From contig JAFSKR010000032.1 in the NCBI GenBank assembly GCA_017448825.1, forward strand, positions 32,872-96,871: a DNA stretch of 64,000 nt. The letters are read 5' to 3'. Source of the stretch: Bacteroidaceae bacterium. GTDB taxonomy: Bacteria; Bacteroidota; Bacteroidia; Bacteroidales; Bacteroidaceae. This document shows, piece after piece, positions 23,272 to 32,399 of this stretch (positions are counted from its first letter, which is position 1; every line of letters begins with the position of its first letter). The notes below the pieces were generated by a model, which was not told the origin of the DNA, did not search any database, and worked only from the letters and a program-made list of their open reading frames with translations. Both the position numbers and the translations under genes were made by a program.

Positions 23272-23310
23272 CAGCCGAAAATGATTTGTTTCAATTTAAC
23301 AACACTTACA

Positions 23311-24627
23311 ATGAGTTTTAATTTTAATAAGGTTTTAAGACATACACTCTTGGCTGGTGCCGTTGCCATGTCGGGCAACATGATGGCACAGGCATCGCAG
23401 GACAGCATTCAGTATGGCGGATGGGACAAATTCCGCGTAGGTGGCTATGGTGAAATGGTGGCTGCCTTCAAGGGCTATGGCACAAACCGCTTCTATGGTG
23501 CCTCGGAGGGCAATCCGAAGGAACGTCGCAACACCATCAGCATCCCCCGTTTTGTGCTGGCTGGCGACTACAAGTTTAACAGCAAATGGATTCTCGGAGC
23601 CGAGATTGAGTTTGAGAGCGGAGGCGTGGGTACAGCTTACGAGCTGGAGAACACAGAAAACGGAGAGTATGAGACAGAAGTGGAACGTGGAGGTGAAGTG
23701 GCACTCGAACAATTTCATATTACTCGATTGATTGACAGGGCGTTCAATGTACGTGCAGGTCATATTATTTTGCCAGTTGGTCAAAACAATGCACACCACG
23801 AACCCGTGAACTTCTTCGGTACCGTGCGTCCTGAAGGCGAGACGAGCATCCTGCCCAACACGTGGCATGAGACAGGCTTGGAGTTCTTCGGAACATTCGG
23901 CAAGAAATATGCCACCTTCGACTATCAGGTGCTGATTGTGAACGGCTTGAACGCCAATGGCTTCGACCGCAACGTGTGGGCAGCTGGTGGCAAGCAGGGC
24001 ATCTTCGAGGAAGAAAACTTCACCAGCCCTGGCTATGTGGCACGTCTCGATTGGCGCGGTGTGCCGGGTCTGCGTCTCGGTGCTGCCTTCTACTACTGTG
24101 CCAACGTGGGCGACAATGCAGACAAGAACCAGACTTATGACGGATTGGGCAAGATGCCCGTGCGTATCTATAACCTCGACGGACAATATAAAAATAAATA
24201 TGTGGAGACAAGAGCCAACTTCGTGTGGGGCAACTTGACCAACAGCAACGTGTTCAGCAGCAAGAACGGCAAGCTCAGCAACAAGTCGCCCTACTCCCGA
24301 CTCACTCCCGTAGCGCACAAGGCGGTGGCATTCGGCGGTGAACTGGGGCTCAACCTGCAAGGCATCCTGAACGATGCCCGTTGCCCACAAATCATTCCGT
24401 TCGGCCGCTACGAATACTACAACGCACAGCAGGACGTGACCACTCCCTACACGGCAGACGACCGCCTGAAGACCTCCATGTGGGTGGCGGGTGTGAACTG
24501 GCGTATCCTGCCCCAGTTAGTAGTGAAGGCTGACTATACGAGCCGTCGCATCGGTGGAGGCAAATACAACAACGAGAACGAGTTTGCCATTGGCGTGGCA
24601 TGGGCAGGATGGTTCTGGAAGAAGTAA
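23311..24627 (+). CDS. Outer membrane porin-like protein
   Basis: The product has 438 residues from the Met at 23311, which lies 40 bp after the -7 box and starts a signal peptide ('LLAGAVAMSGNMMAQ'). The rest alternates short amphipathic strands and ends in an aromatic residue run (AWAGWFWKK), typical of a beta-barrel: 'FRVGGYGEMVAAFKGYG', 'WILGAEIEFESGGVG', 'FNVRAGHIILPVGQNNAHHE', 'LRLGAAFYYCANVGD'. It resembles phosphate-selective porin O/P-type barrels. It opens a six-gene operon with an imelysin, a di-heme protein and cytochrome assembly, so it may pass an iron-containing substrate across the outer membrane. The substrate is inferred from context only. Confidence 0.82.
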   Translation: MSFNFNKVLRHTLLAGAVAMSGNMMAQASQDSIQYGGWDKFRVGGYGEMVAAFKGYGTNRFYGASEGNPKERRNTISIPRFVLAGDYKFNSKWILGAEIEFESGGVGTAYELENTENGEYETEVERGGEVALEQFHITRLIDRAFNVRAGHIILPVGQNNAHHEPVNFFGTVRPEGETSILPNTWHETGLEFFGTFGKKYATFDYQVLIVNGLNANGFDRNVWAAGGKQGIFEEENFTSPGYVARLDWRGVPGLRLGAAFYYCANVGDNADKNQTYDGLGKMPVRIYNLDGQYKNKYVETRANFVWGNLTNSNVFSSKNGKLSNKSPYSRLTPVAHKAVAFGGELGLNLQGILNDARCPQIIPFGRYEYYNAQQDVTTPYTADDRLKTSMWVAGVNWRILPQLVVKADYTSRRIGGGKYNNENEFAIGVAWAGWFWKK

Positions 24628-24712
24628 GGGAAGCCAGCAGATTCAACAATACATGGATGAATCAGATGAATTTCAAGAAATCAATCAATACTCAATAATA
24701 AAAACAAACAAA

Positions 24713-25927
24713 ATGATGAAAAAGAATTACCTTTTGATGGGTCTCCTTTGTTTGGGACTCGGTGTCGCCGCTGTGTCTTGCAGCAAGGACGACGATGAAA
24801 AGAAAACAGAAGACACAGAAATCACGGAAGAAGAGGCTCAGAACCTCGACTACACGTCGGAGAACGCTGCCGCGTGGGGCAACTATGCCGTGAACGTGGC
24901 AAAACTGCTGACCAACGACTCGCAAAGCCTCTACGATGCTTGGAACGACGAGTTTGCCGATGCCTTCAAGAACCACACTTCCGCTTCGGGCTACTTTTCG
25001 GCCAAGGACTGCGTAGAAGAGATCATTCAGGGCTGCATCGAGATCGCCAACGAGGTGGGTACTGCCAAAATCGGCGAGCCTTACGACTACTGGAAGGCAG
25101 GCAAGACCAATCAAGCACTCTACGCTGTGGAGTCTTGGTACTCTTGGCACTCTCGCGATGACTACAAGAACAACATTCTCTCCATCATCAACTCCATCTG
25201 TGGTGAGCGTTTTGAGGGCGACCCCAACAACATCAACTACCAAAATCTGAGCAGCCCCTCCATCATGTACAACTTCATGCTGAAAGGCGTTGAGACTGGC
25301 AACAGGGACTTGCTCCGTCAGGCAGGTGCCGTTTACACCTCTGCCATTGCTGCTTGGAATGCCATCGATGCCATCCCACAGCCGTTCCGCAACAACATCG
25401 GCTCACAAGAGGCTGAGGCCGCAATGGATTCTTGCGAAGTACTGGTGAACAACCTCGAAGCATTGAACGGTCTCGTGGATGCCCTCGGTGACGATGAATG
25501 GGAGGCTGAGTTCCAAGAGATTGTCAACCAGTTCGTCGACGTAGTGGCTGTACCTACTTACGCTGACCTCAAGAACAAGAACAACACCTTGCTCAGCGCA
25601 GTTCAGGCACTCCAGAAGAATCCCACAAACCAAGCCTTCGAGACTGCTTGCCAGGCATGGCTCGATGCCCGTCAGCCTTGGGAATCCTCCGAGGCATTCC
25701 TCTTCGGCCCTGTGGCAGAACTGGGTCTCGACCCCAACATGGACTCTTGGCCACTCGACGCTGTCGGCATCGCCAACCTGCTCAAATCGCAGAAGTGGTC
25801 GGAAATGGAATGGACTGGAGAGTATGACGAAGAAAGTGAGGCCATCGAAGCTGCTCAGTCACTCCGTGGCTTCCACACGCTGGAGTTCTTACTTTTCAAA
25901 GATGGTAAACCACGTACAGTGAAATGA
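24713..25927 (+). CDS. Imelysin-family lipoprotein (M75, iron-regulated IrpA-like)
   Basis: The product has 404 residues. The lipoprotein signal peptide ends in VSC at about residue 23, then SKDDDEKK. The helical imelysin domain shows 'AAAWGNYAVNVAKLLTND', 'WLDARQPWESSEAFLFGPVA' and the signature GxHxxE in 'LRGFHTLEFLLF' 14 residues from the C terminus. Family members (IrpA, EfeO, ICMP) are linked to iron uptake; despite the M75 label, peptidase activity is doubtful. The Met at 24716 is an equally good start. It overlaps the di-heme gene by 4 bp. With feoAB nearby, a role in periplasmic or surface iron binding is likely. Confidence 0.92.
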   Translation: MMKKNYLLMGLLCLGLGVAAVSCSKDDDEKKTEDTEITEEEAQNLDYTSENAAAWGNYAVNVAKLLTNDSQSLYDAWNDEFADAFKNHTSASGYFSAKDCVEEIIQGCIEIANEVGTAKIGEPYDYWKAGKTNQALYAVESWYSWHSRDDYKNNILSIINSICGERFEGDPNNINYQNLSSPSIMYNFMLKGVETGNRDLLRQAGAVYTSAIAAWNAIDAIPQPFRNNIGSQEAEAAMDSCEVLVNNLEALNGLVDALGDDEWEAEFQEIVNQFVDVVAVPTYADLKNKNNTLLSAVQALQKNPTNQAFETACQAWLDARQPWESSEAFLFGPVAELGLDPNMDSWPLDAVGIANLLKSQKWSEMEWTGEYDEESEAIEAAQSLRGFHTLEFLLFKDGKPRTVK

Positions 25928-27477
25928 TAAAACAGGTTCAAACACTTGGGATGCTTGCCTTCATGGCAGGCATCTCCATGTTTGCCTCCTCCTGTCAAGA
26001 TGACAGCGAGGGGGTAAATGAGTTTTTGGAGACACACGCCCAAGAGTTGGAAAATTATGCCCTCTCGGCTGGCACATCCACCATCTTCATGAACTCATCC
26101 AAGGCATTCGACACGGATGCAGAATGGCTCTCCGGCACCTACGCCAAACGGTTCCAAACAGGCGACCGTCTCTACGACAACGTGACGGAGAACTATGGCC
26201 CTGTCTATGCCGGCTACTCCTGTGGCAGCTGTCACATGAATGCAGGCAGAACGAACCCCGGGGTGTGGAACCAAATCGGCACCGACCCCGACGGCACCCC
26301 TGTATATGGCTCAGGCACCAACGGTATGTCTGCCATGCTGGTGTATGTGGCAAGAAAGAACGGTGTGTTCTTCCAGAACTACGGACGTGTGCTCCACGAC
26401 CAGTCCATCTACGGCGTGACTGCCGAAGGGAAGTTGCAGGTGCGCTGGGACTATGAACAAGGGCAATTCCCCGACGGTGAAGCGTATGAGCTGGCAAAAC
26501 CCAACTACACAGTGGTGGAATGGTACAAGAAGATGTGGGACGACGTGAAGAAAGACTCTGTGGAAATCAAGCCCGAAGACCTGTTTTGCACCGTCCGCAT
26601 CCCCCTTCGCCACGTCGGCATGGGACAGATGATGGCCCTCGACCGCAACGAGATAGAACAACTGGCAGCCAAGAGCAACTACCCCGAGTATGGCATCTCC
26701 GGCAAGTGCAACTACATCACGGAAAAAGGCGTGAAGGGTGTGGGGCTCTCTGGCAACAAGGCACAACACCTCGACCTGACCGTGGAACTGGGCTTCTCGT
26801 CAGACATGGGTGCCACCAACTCACGCTATCCTGAAGAGATTTGCGAGGGACAGTATCAGATGGTGGAAGGTTCCATGATGGGACTGACCTACGACCAACT
26901 GGACGTATCCACCGAAGACATGGAGTGCGTTGATCTCTATCTGCACGCCCTCGGTGTTCCTGCTCGCCGATTGGGCAGCAAGACCACACAAGTGACCTTG
27001 ACACAATCTGACGGCACCACCATCAACATGAGCGAACGGGATGCCGTGTCGAAAGGCGAACAGGCGTTCTACAATGCCAAGTGCCATCTCTGCCATGTCA
27101 CCACCCTGCACACACGTCCACGGGGTGCCGCCCTGCTGAACGGTACCGAACTCCCCTGGCTCGGTAGCCAAACCGTTCACCCCTACTCCGACTACTTGCT
27201 GCACGACATGGGCTCTGAAATCATGGGTGTCGGACTGAACGACAACTACGTGAGTGGACTCGCCCGTGGCAACGAATGGCGCACCACCCCACTCTGGGGC
27301 ATCGGACTACAGAAAAAGGTGAATGGCCACACTCACTTCCTGCACGATGGCCGTGCCCGCAACTTCACCGAAGCCATCCTCTGGCACGGCGGCGAAGGCG
27401 AGGCCAGCAAGAACCTCTTCAAGAAGATGGACAAGGCCGACCGACAAGCCCTCATCAAATTCCTCGAATCACTATAA
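25924..27477 (+). CDS. Di-heme oxidoreductase-like c-type cytochrome (DUF1111)
   Basis: The product has 517 residues with a lipoprotein signal ('LAFMAGISMFASSC', Cys24). Two heme-c sites are visible: CGSCH at residues 100-104 in 'YAGYSCGSCHMNAGRTNP' and CHLCH near 387 in 'YNAKCHLCHVTTLHT'. 'PLWGIGLQKKVNGHTHFLHD', 'GRARNFTEAILWHGGE' and 'ALIKFLESL' match the DUF1111 (di-haem oxidoreductase) family related to MauG/cytochrome c peroxidases. DUF1111 with imelysin is a known neighbour pair in iron-uptake loci, where it may oxidise iron. The heme cysteines need the assembly system encoded downstream at 29506. Translation is coupled to the imelysin gene. Confidence 0.92.
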   Translation: MIKQVQTLGMLAFMAGISMFASSCQDDSEGVNEFLETHAQELENYALSAGTSTIFMNSSKAFDTDAEWLSGTYAKRFQTGDRLYDNVTENYGPVYAGYSCGSCHMNAGRTNPGVWNQIGTDPDGTPVYGSGTNGMSAMLVYVARKNGVFFQNYGRVLHDQSIYGVTAEGKLQVRWDYEQGQFPDGEAYELAKPNYTVVEWYKKMWDDVKKDSVEIKPEDLFCTVRIPLRHVGMGQMMALDRNEIEQLAAKSNYPEYGISGKCNYITEKGVKGVGLSGNKAQHLDLTVELGFSSDMGATNSRYPEEICEGQYQMVEGSMMGLTYDQLDVSTEDMECVDLYLHALGVPARRLGSKTTQVTLTQSDGTTINMSERDAVSKGEQAFYNAKCHLCHVTTLHTRPRGAALLNGTELPWLGSQTVHPYSDYLLHDMGSEIMGVGLNDNYVSGLARGNEWRTTPLWGIGLQKKVNGHTHFLHDGRARNFTEAILWHGGEGEASKNLFKKMDKADRQALIKFLESL

Positions 27478-27501
27478 ATTCCCATAATTCCACACAAAAC
27501 A

Positions 27502-28716
27502 ATGAAATCACTCTATATCGCAGCCCTCGCTGCACTCACCTCGCTCACCGCTTCTGCACAGAGCGAAAGCTACGACACCGACAATGGCGTGGTGACCATC
27601 GGCTCCGACCGTATGTTTCAAGTAGAAAGCAAGAATGGCAACTTCTCGTTCAAGCCTTACCTCATGCTTCAGACGGCAGCCAACTTCAACTACTACGATG
27701 ACGAAGGTCTCGACAAGGCTTACAACCAAGACAACGTCGCCAACTCGGGCTTCTCATTCCCATACGCCGTGCTCGGCTTCACAGGAAAGGCCTACAAGAT
27801 TGTCACTTACAACCTCTCCATCAACGCCTCACAGTCAGGCGGTGCCCTGCTCCAACAGGCTTGGTTCGACGTAAAGGCTTGTGATGCCTTTGCCATCAAG
27901 GTGGGTAAGTTCAAAACCCCATTCAGTCATGCTTATCTCACCACATTGGGTGAGACCCTGATGCCCAATCTCCCCACCTCACTCACCGCCACCACCATCA
28001 TGCCCTACGTGCTCAATGCCGTGACTCCCAAGATGGGGTTAGGCTTCGACCTCGGTGTGATGGCACACGGAAAAATCGGTAAGTGGTGGGGATATGAAGC
28101 AGGCCTCTTCAATGGCACGGGTGCCACGGTGAACACTGCCACCAAGACTCTCTCCGACGACTGGCACATCCCATCGCTCCTCTATGCCACCCGCTTCACA
28201 TGGGCACCAATGGGTGCGATGCCAGCCACGCAAGGCAATCCCAAGCTACTGAACGAAAACAAGTTACAGTTGGCAGCATCAGCCAATGTGAACGTGGAGA
28301 GCGAAAGCGAAAGCACCAACGATGCCCGCTACGGCTTCGAAGCGGCTTGGCTCTACAAGAAACTCTACCTTGCTGGTGAGTTCTACTATATGCACGTAAG
28401 CTTCACCGACCGTCAGAAAATCAACGACAAGTTCGACTATTTCGGCGGCTATGTGCAAGGCGGTTACTTCGTGGCTCCTCAGACACAAGTGGCACTTCGC
28501 TACGACATTCTCGACCGCAACAGCAGTGGCAAAGACGGTATTCTGAACATGCCAGCCGTAGGCGTGAACTACTTCATCAAGAACACAGGGCTGAAACTCT
28601 CCGCCATGTATCAGTACATTGGCCGCACAGGGCACGAAACCCAACTCGACCGCGACAACGACGACCTCGGCGTAGCCAAGCATTCAGCCACCATCATGCT
28701 TCAATACACTTTCTAA
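27502..28716 (+). CDS. Porin of the phosphate-selective O/P type
   Basis: The product has 404 residues: signal peptide ('SLYIAALAALTSLTASAQ'), then a barrel that ends in '...SATIMLQYTF' with a terminal Phe, as outer membrane barrels do. Recognisable porin O/P stretches are 'FKPYLMLQTAANFNYYDD', 'AYKIVTYNLSINASQSGGA', 'AFAIKVGKFKTPFSHAYL' and 'GYVQGGYFVAPQTQVALRYD'. It is the second porin in this operon and is only weakly similar by eye to the first. It lies 24 bp after the di-heme gene. A channel for an iron species or chelator is the contextual guess. Confidence 0.88.
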   Translation: MKSLYIAALAALTSLTASAQSESYDTDNGVVTIGSDRMFQVESKNGNFSFKPYLMLQTAANFNYYDDEGLDKAYNQDNVANSGFSFPYAVLGFTGKAYKIVTYNLSINASQSGGALLQQAWFDVKACDAFAIKVGKFKTPFSHAYLTTLGETLMPNLPTSLTATTIMPYVLNAVTPKMGLGFDLGVMAHGKIGKWWGYEAGLFNGTGATVNTATKTLSDDWHIPSLLYATRFTWAPMGAMPATQGNPKLLNENKLQLAASANVNVESESESTNDARYGFEAAWLYKKLYLAGEFYYMHVSFTDRQKINDKFDYFGGYVQGGYFVAPQTQVALRYDILDRNSSGKDGILNMPAVGVNYFIKNTGLKLSAMYQYIGRTGHETQLDRDNDDLGVAKHSATIMLQYTF

Positions 28717-28742
28717 CGGAAGAAATACACTTTTTAGAGTCA

Positions 28743-29489
28743 ATGAGACACATTATTTATATATTTAATGCTATCTTTGCAGTCGTTTTGGCACTACAGC
28801 TTGTGGGGTGCGACGATGGGCACGTGGACGACCCTGTGTATGTGAACACAGAAGACTCCTACAACGTGCAAATCACAGGCACCTTCCAGTCGCTCAATAC
28901 ATGGACGGGGTCCTACATCGTGGTGGCAGCTTGCTTCAACGAAGAAAGCGAGTACTCCCTCATCCAGAAAGTGCTCCCTGCTGCCTCCACTGACAGCACG
29001 ACGGAAGTGCTCACCCTCTCAGGGGTTCCCACGAACTCGAAGACTGTGGAGATTGCCCTTGTCAACACACTACGAAAGCGCATCGCCACGCTCTACAGTT
29101 ACGAGATTCCTGAGAATCAACGCTACAGCGACACCATCAAGATAGACGTGGAAACGCTGAATGTCGGTATGTTCGGCACCATCAACCAGCTCATCTTCCA
29201 AGGAACAGGCACCAACTGCTCACGTTGCCACGCCTCGGCTCGTGCAGCTGCCGACCTCGACCTCTCTGCCGATAACGCCTACCACAACCTTGTGGGAAAG
29301 AAAGCCACGAAGGACAGCACCAAGACCCGTGTTGTCCCTGGCGATGCCGACAGCAGTTTCCTCTACAAGGTCATCACCGAAGGCGACGAGAACGTGGGGT
29401 ATTCACACCCAGGACTCTTTGCCGACGAGAAATATGCACCCTTCCTCGACATCATCAAAGCATGGATAAACGGGGGAGCGAAAGAGTAA
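28743..29489 (+). CDS. Lipoprotein with a single c-type heme site
   Basis: The product has 248 residues. The signal peptide 'AIFAVVLALQLVGC' gives a lipid-anchored Cys. An N-terminal beta-rich domain (about residues 30-140) is followed by a short cytochrome-like part with one CSRCH motif at about residues 159-163 ('GTNCSRCHASARAAAD'), 'NLVGKKATKD' and 'PGDADSSFLYKVITEGD', where Met or His could be the distal ligand. The 'PGDxxxSxLY' stretch is common in planctomycete-type and Bacteroidetes c-type cytochromes. It is the only other heme protein in the operon and may accept electrons from the DUF1111 protein. Tightly spaced within the operon. Confidence 0.87.
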   Translation: MRHIIYIFNAIFAVVLALQLVGCDDGHVDDPVYVNTEDSYNVQITGTFQSLNTWTGSYIVVAACFNEESEYSLIQKVLPAASTDSTTEVLTLSGVPTNSKTVEIALVNTLRKRIATLYSYEIPENQRYSDTIKIDVETLNVGMFGTINQLIFQGTGTNCSRCHASARAAADLDLSADNAYHNLVGKKATKDSTKTRVVPGDADSSFLYKVITEGDENVGYSHPGLFADEKYAPFLDIIKAWINGGAKE

Positions 29490-29505
29490 TAACAAAAACT
29501 TTTCG

Positions 29506-30975
29506 ATGAAGAGCTTCACAAACATCCAATTGTACATCCGCAGAGCCACCTTTTCCCTCTACGCACTGCTCGTTGTCATCATGGCTGTTGCCACTGTGGC
29601 AGAAGAGAACTATGGCACCCCATGGGCACACCAACACATCTACGAGGCATGGTGGTTTCTGACCCTGTGGGGCGTTGCCCTGCTTGGCTCATTGTCCTGC
29701 CTGCCCATCCACCTTAAGGGCATCGGACGATGGTTCAAGCACCTGCCCACAAAACTGAGCAGACGCAGTTCCGCCATCATCGTGGCCATCATGCTCTCGT
29801 CAAGCATGATGGCAGCCAACTGTCGTGTGGTGGAGAAAGTGCAGGCAGATTCCATGAGCAGCCAGCAGGTCATCTACAATGGCCGCATCTGTCCACTCAA
29901 CACCCCTGCCCGTGACTTCCTGCTGAAACTGACAGGCAAGAGCAGCTACAAGGGATTGACTGCCGAGCAAGTGGCACTCTCGTGGACACTCTACCCGGAA
30001 GATTGGAAAGACGTGAAGATGATTCACCTAAAGAAGGCGGAAGTGAGCCAACGGTTGGGCATCCACGGAGACGATGCCAGCTTTGCCGACTTCTTCGACA
30101 AACAGGGCAACTACCGGCTGCCATTAGGTCTCTATCCAGACATTGACGAACGCCTCACCCTCATCGTACTGCTCACAAGGGGTAAACTCTTCGAGCCATT
30201 GCCACAAGAGGTGCCCTCCCTGTCCAACAGCCGCATCAAGGCCGAACTGCTCTACAACGCTGTGCCTTGGGACACCATTCTCTTCATTGCTTCCTTCATC
30301 ATGGCGTTCCTGCTGTTCTTCGTCAAGACCTACCACCCCCAATGGGATTTCTGGAAAGTGGGGAAAAGGAGCATCAAATGCCTGCTTGCCCTTTTCCTGC
30401 TCGTCTCTTTGGGCATCCGATGGTACATCTCCGACCACATCCCCGTTTCCAACACCTACGAGACATTGTTGGTCATCGCCCTCACGGCACTCATCATCTC
30501 CTGCTTCACCCACCAGCATGACATCCCTGCCCTCATCGTGGCTGGTTCCACCCTGCTGGTGGCACACATCGGTGCACTCGACCCACAGGTGACCACACTG
30601 GTGCCCATCCTGCAAAGCCCGTGGCTCTCGTCACACGTCACCACCATCATGATTTCCTACTGCCTCTTCGCCATGTTGCTGTTCCGTCCCAACCGCACCA
30701 TGCTCATCTGGGCAGAAGTGCTGCTTGCCACTGGCATCGTGCTTGGCTCCATCTGGGCAAAAACGGCATGGGGCACCTACTGGAGTTGGGACCCGAAGGA
30801 GACATGGGCACTGATCTCGCTCATCGTCTATATGTATCCGCTGCACACAGCCACCCTGCCGTGGTTCCGCAGCGAACAGCATCAAAAGTGGTATCTCCGA
30901 GTGGCATTCCTCACCATCCTCATGACCTACTTCGGTTGCAACTACCTGCTCACAGGAATGCACAGTTATAAATAA
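29506..30975 (+). CDS. ccsA: CcsA/ResC-type cytochrome c assembly protein with short ResB-like part
   Basis: The product has 489 residues and many membrane spans. The C-terminal half is the heme-handling ResC/CcsA part with the WWD signature 'WGTYWSWDPKETWALI' (about residues 422-437), flanking His in 'SHVTTIMISYC' and 'VYMYPLHTATLP'. The N-terminal half ('FSLYALLVVIMAVATVAEEN') is a reduced ResB-like region with a soluble segment of about 120 residues. Fused CcsBA proteins are usually much longer, so this is a compact form, as seen in Bacteroidetes. It attaches heme to CxxCH outside the membrane, needed by the two cytochromes just upstream. Last gene of the operon. Confidence 0.9.
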   Translation: MKSFTNIQLYIRRATFSLYALLVVIMAVATVAEENYGTPWAHQHIYEAWWFLTLWGVALLGSLSCLPIHLKGIGRWFKHLPTKLSRRSSAIIVAIMLSSSMMAANCRVVEKVQADSMSSQQVIYNGRICPLNTPARDFLLKLTGKSSYKGLTAEQVALSWTLYPEDWKDVKMIHLKKAEVSQRLGIHGDDASFADFFDKQGNYRLPLGLYPDIDERLTLIVLLTRGKLFEPLPQEVPSLSNSRIKAELLYNAVPWDTILFIASFIMAFLLFFVKTYHPQWDFWKVGKRSIKCLLALFLLVSLGIRWYISDHIPVSNTYETLLVIALTALIISCFTHQHDIPALIVAGSTLLVAHIGALDPQVTTLVPILQSPWLSSHVTTIMISYCLFAMLLFRPNRTMLIWAEVLLATGIVLGSIWAKTAWGTYWSWDPKETWALISLIVYMYPLHTATLPWFRSEQHQKWYLRVAFLTILMTYFGCNYLLTGMHSYK

Positions 30976-31067
30976 AGTATAAAAGTTAAAGTATGCTTTT
31001 GACCACAAAAAAGAAACGTAAACTGATACTTTTAGTTTTTAGTTTTTAGTTTTTCACTTAAAATCCG

Positions 31068-31075
31068 TATCTTTG
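31068..31075 (+). promoter_or_regulatory. -7 element before the Rid-family gene
   Basis: TATCTTTG, 8 bp before the ATG at 31084, so the leader is very short or absent. The T/A-rich run just upstream (31030-31056) repeats 'tagttttt' three times. The -33 position has only TTT. Confidence 0.6.
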
Positions 31076-31083
31076 CACCCATT

Positions 31084-32223
31084 ATGGAATTTCAAGCAAT
31101 AAATATAGAAGATTTAGGCGCACGCATCGAACTCACACACTTTACAGCAGGCGACGTGACAGAGTATCACGCCATCCTTCATGTTGCGCCGCAAGGAGAA
31201 GTCTTCGCTGGACAACTCTCACGCATACAGAAAGCGGAAAGCCACCTAATGGCACTGCCAGAACTGGAAGGAGCCAAGACCATTTTCAAGCGCTACTTCC
31301 TCAGCGATGCCACCAATCAGGTGCCTGTCATCAAAGAGAGCGACCAGTGCACCATCTCCTACATCCAGCAGCCGCCTCTCGACGGTTCCAAACTGGCCAT
31401 CTGGCTCTATCTGCAACGCGGCACCGATGTGAGCAACATCAACGGCTCCACCGTCGTCACCCACAACGGCTACCGACACATCTGGACGATGGGACTCATG
31501 AACACTACCGTCGATACATCCTATATGCAGACATGGAAGACCCTCTTCGCCTACATCGACATCCTCAAACTCTTCGATGCCACACTCGAAGCCAACTGCA
31601 TCCGCACCTGGTTCTTCGTGCGCGATGTCGATACACAATATGGCGGTCTCGTCAAGTCACGCCGCGAGTGCTTCGTGGAGCAAGGTCTCACCCCCGACAC
31701 CCACTACATCGCCTCCACCGGCATCGGTGGCAACCCTGCCGACCCCAAAGCACTTGTACAGTTGGGCAGCTATGCCATGACAGGCTTCCAACCCGAACAG
31801 CAGCGTTATCTCTATGCCCTGTCACACCTGAACCGCACCATCGAATACGGCGTCACCTTCGAGCGCGGTACCCTCATGCAATATGGCGACCGCAACCACG
31901 TCTATATCTCAGGTACAGCCTCCATCAACAACCAAGGTGAAGTGATGCACGTCGGCGACATCGAGAAGCAGACCCAACGTATGTGGGAAAACGTTGAGAC
32001 ACTGCTTGGAGAAGGCGGCATGACCTATAACGATGTCATGCAAATCATTGTCTATCTCCGCGACGGTGCCGACTACGAAATCGTACAACGGATGTTTACC
32101 GAAAAGTTCCCCAACATTCCCTACGTCATCACCCTTGCCCCCGTCTGCCGTCCCACTTGGCTCATCGAGATGGAGTGCGTAGCGGTGAAGAAAACCAACA
32201 ACCCCGACTTCAGAAATTTCTAA
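31084..32223 (+). CDS. Rid-family (YjgF/L-PSP) fold protein, chorismatase-like layout
   Basis: The product has 379 residues. The C-terminal 150 residues contain a RidA/YjgF-type domain ('RNHVYISGTASINNQGEVMH', 'VETLLGEGGMTYNDVMQIIV', 'FPNIPYVITLAPVCRPTWLI'), including an Arg where RidA uses one to bind carboxylates. The N-terminal half also has pieces of the fold ('EVFAGQLSRIQKAESHLMAL', 'CIRTWFFVRDVDTQYGGLVK'). Two Rid-like halves of this total size recall the FkbO/Hyg5 chorismatase family, but that link is tentative. No biosynthetic neighbours support a pathway. Single-gene transcript with its own promoter and a strong terminator. Confidence 0.8.
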   Translation: MEFQAINIEDLGARIELTHFTAGDVTEYHAILHVAPQGEVFAGQLSRIQKAESHLMALPELEGAKTIFKRYFLSDATNQVPVIKESDQCTISYIQQPPLDGSKLAIWLYLQRGTDVSNINGSTVVTHNGYRHIWTMGLMNTTVDTSYMQTWKTLFAYIDILKLFDATLEANCIRTWFFVRDVDTQYGGLVKSRRECFVEQGLTPDTHYIASTGIGGNPADPKALVQLGSYAMTGFQPEQQRYLYALSHLNRTIEYGVTFERGTLMQYGDRNHVYISGTASINNQGEVMHVGDIEKQTQRMWENVETLLGEGGMTYNDVMQIIVYLRDGADYEIVQRMFTEKFPNIPYVITLAPVCRPTWLIEMECVAVKKTNNPDFRNF

Positions 32224-32266
32224 AACAACTCCATAACAAGCCCTCCAAGGCAGATGTTTCTTTGTA

Positions 32267-32306
32267 GTGAACCCCGAAAGTTTTTTACCAAACTTTCGGG
32301 GTTCAC
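32267..32306 (+). terminator. Terminator after the Rid-family gene
   Basis: 17-bp perfect stem: 32267-32283 pairs with 32290-32306 around a 6-nt loop. The exit is only moderately T-rich (ttcatgtt). Confidence 0.75.
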
Positions 32307-32399
32307 TTCATGTTACACGATTGTATGCCTGAATACTCCCCATCTCAAATCCATTGTTCCCTCCTTACCAAACAGCTTCCGTTCCATGAGCCGTACACC

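Noticed and set aside
31023-31056. Terminator or tandem repeat before the Rid-family gene
   Set aside because: The tagttttt run is only three units and has no pairing arm; treated as A/T-rich promoter context.
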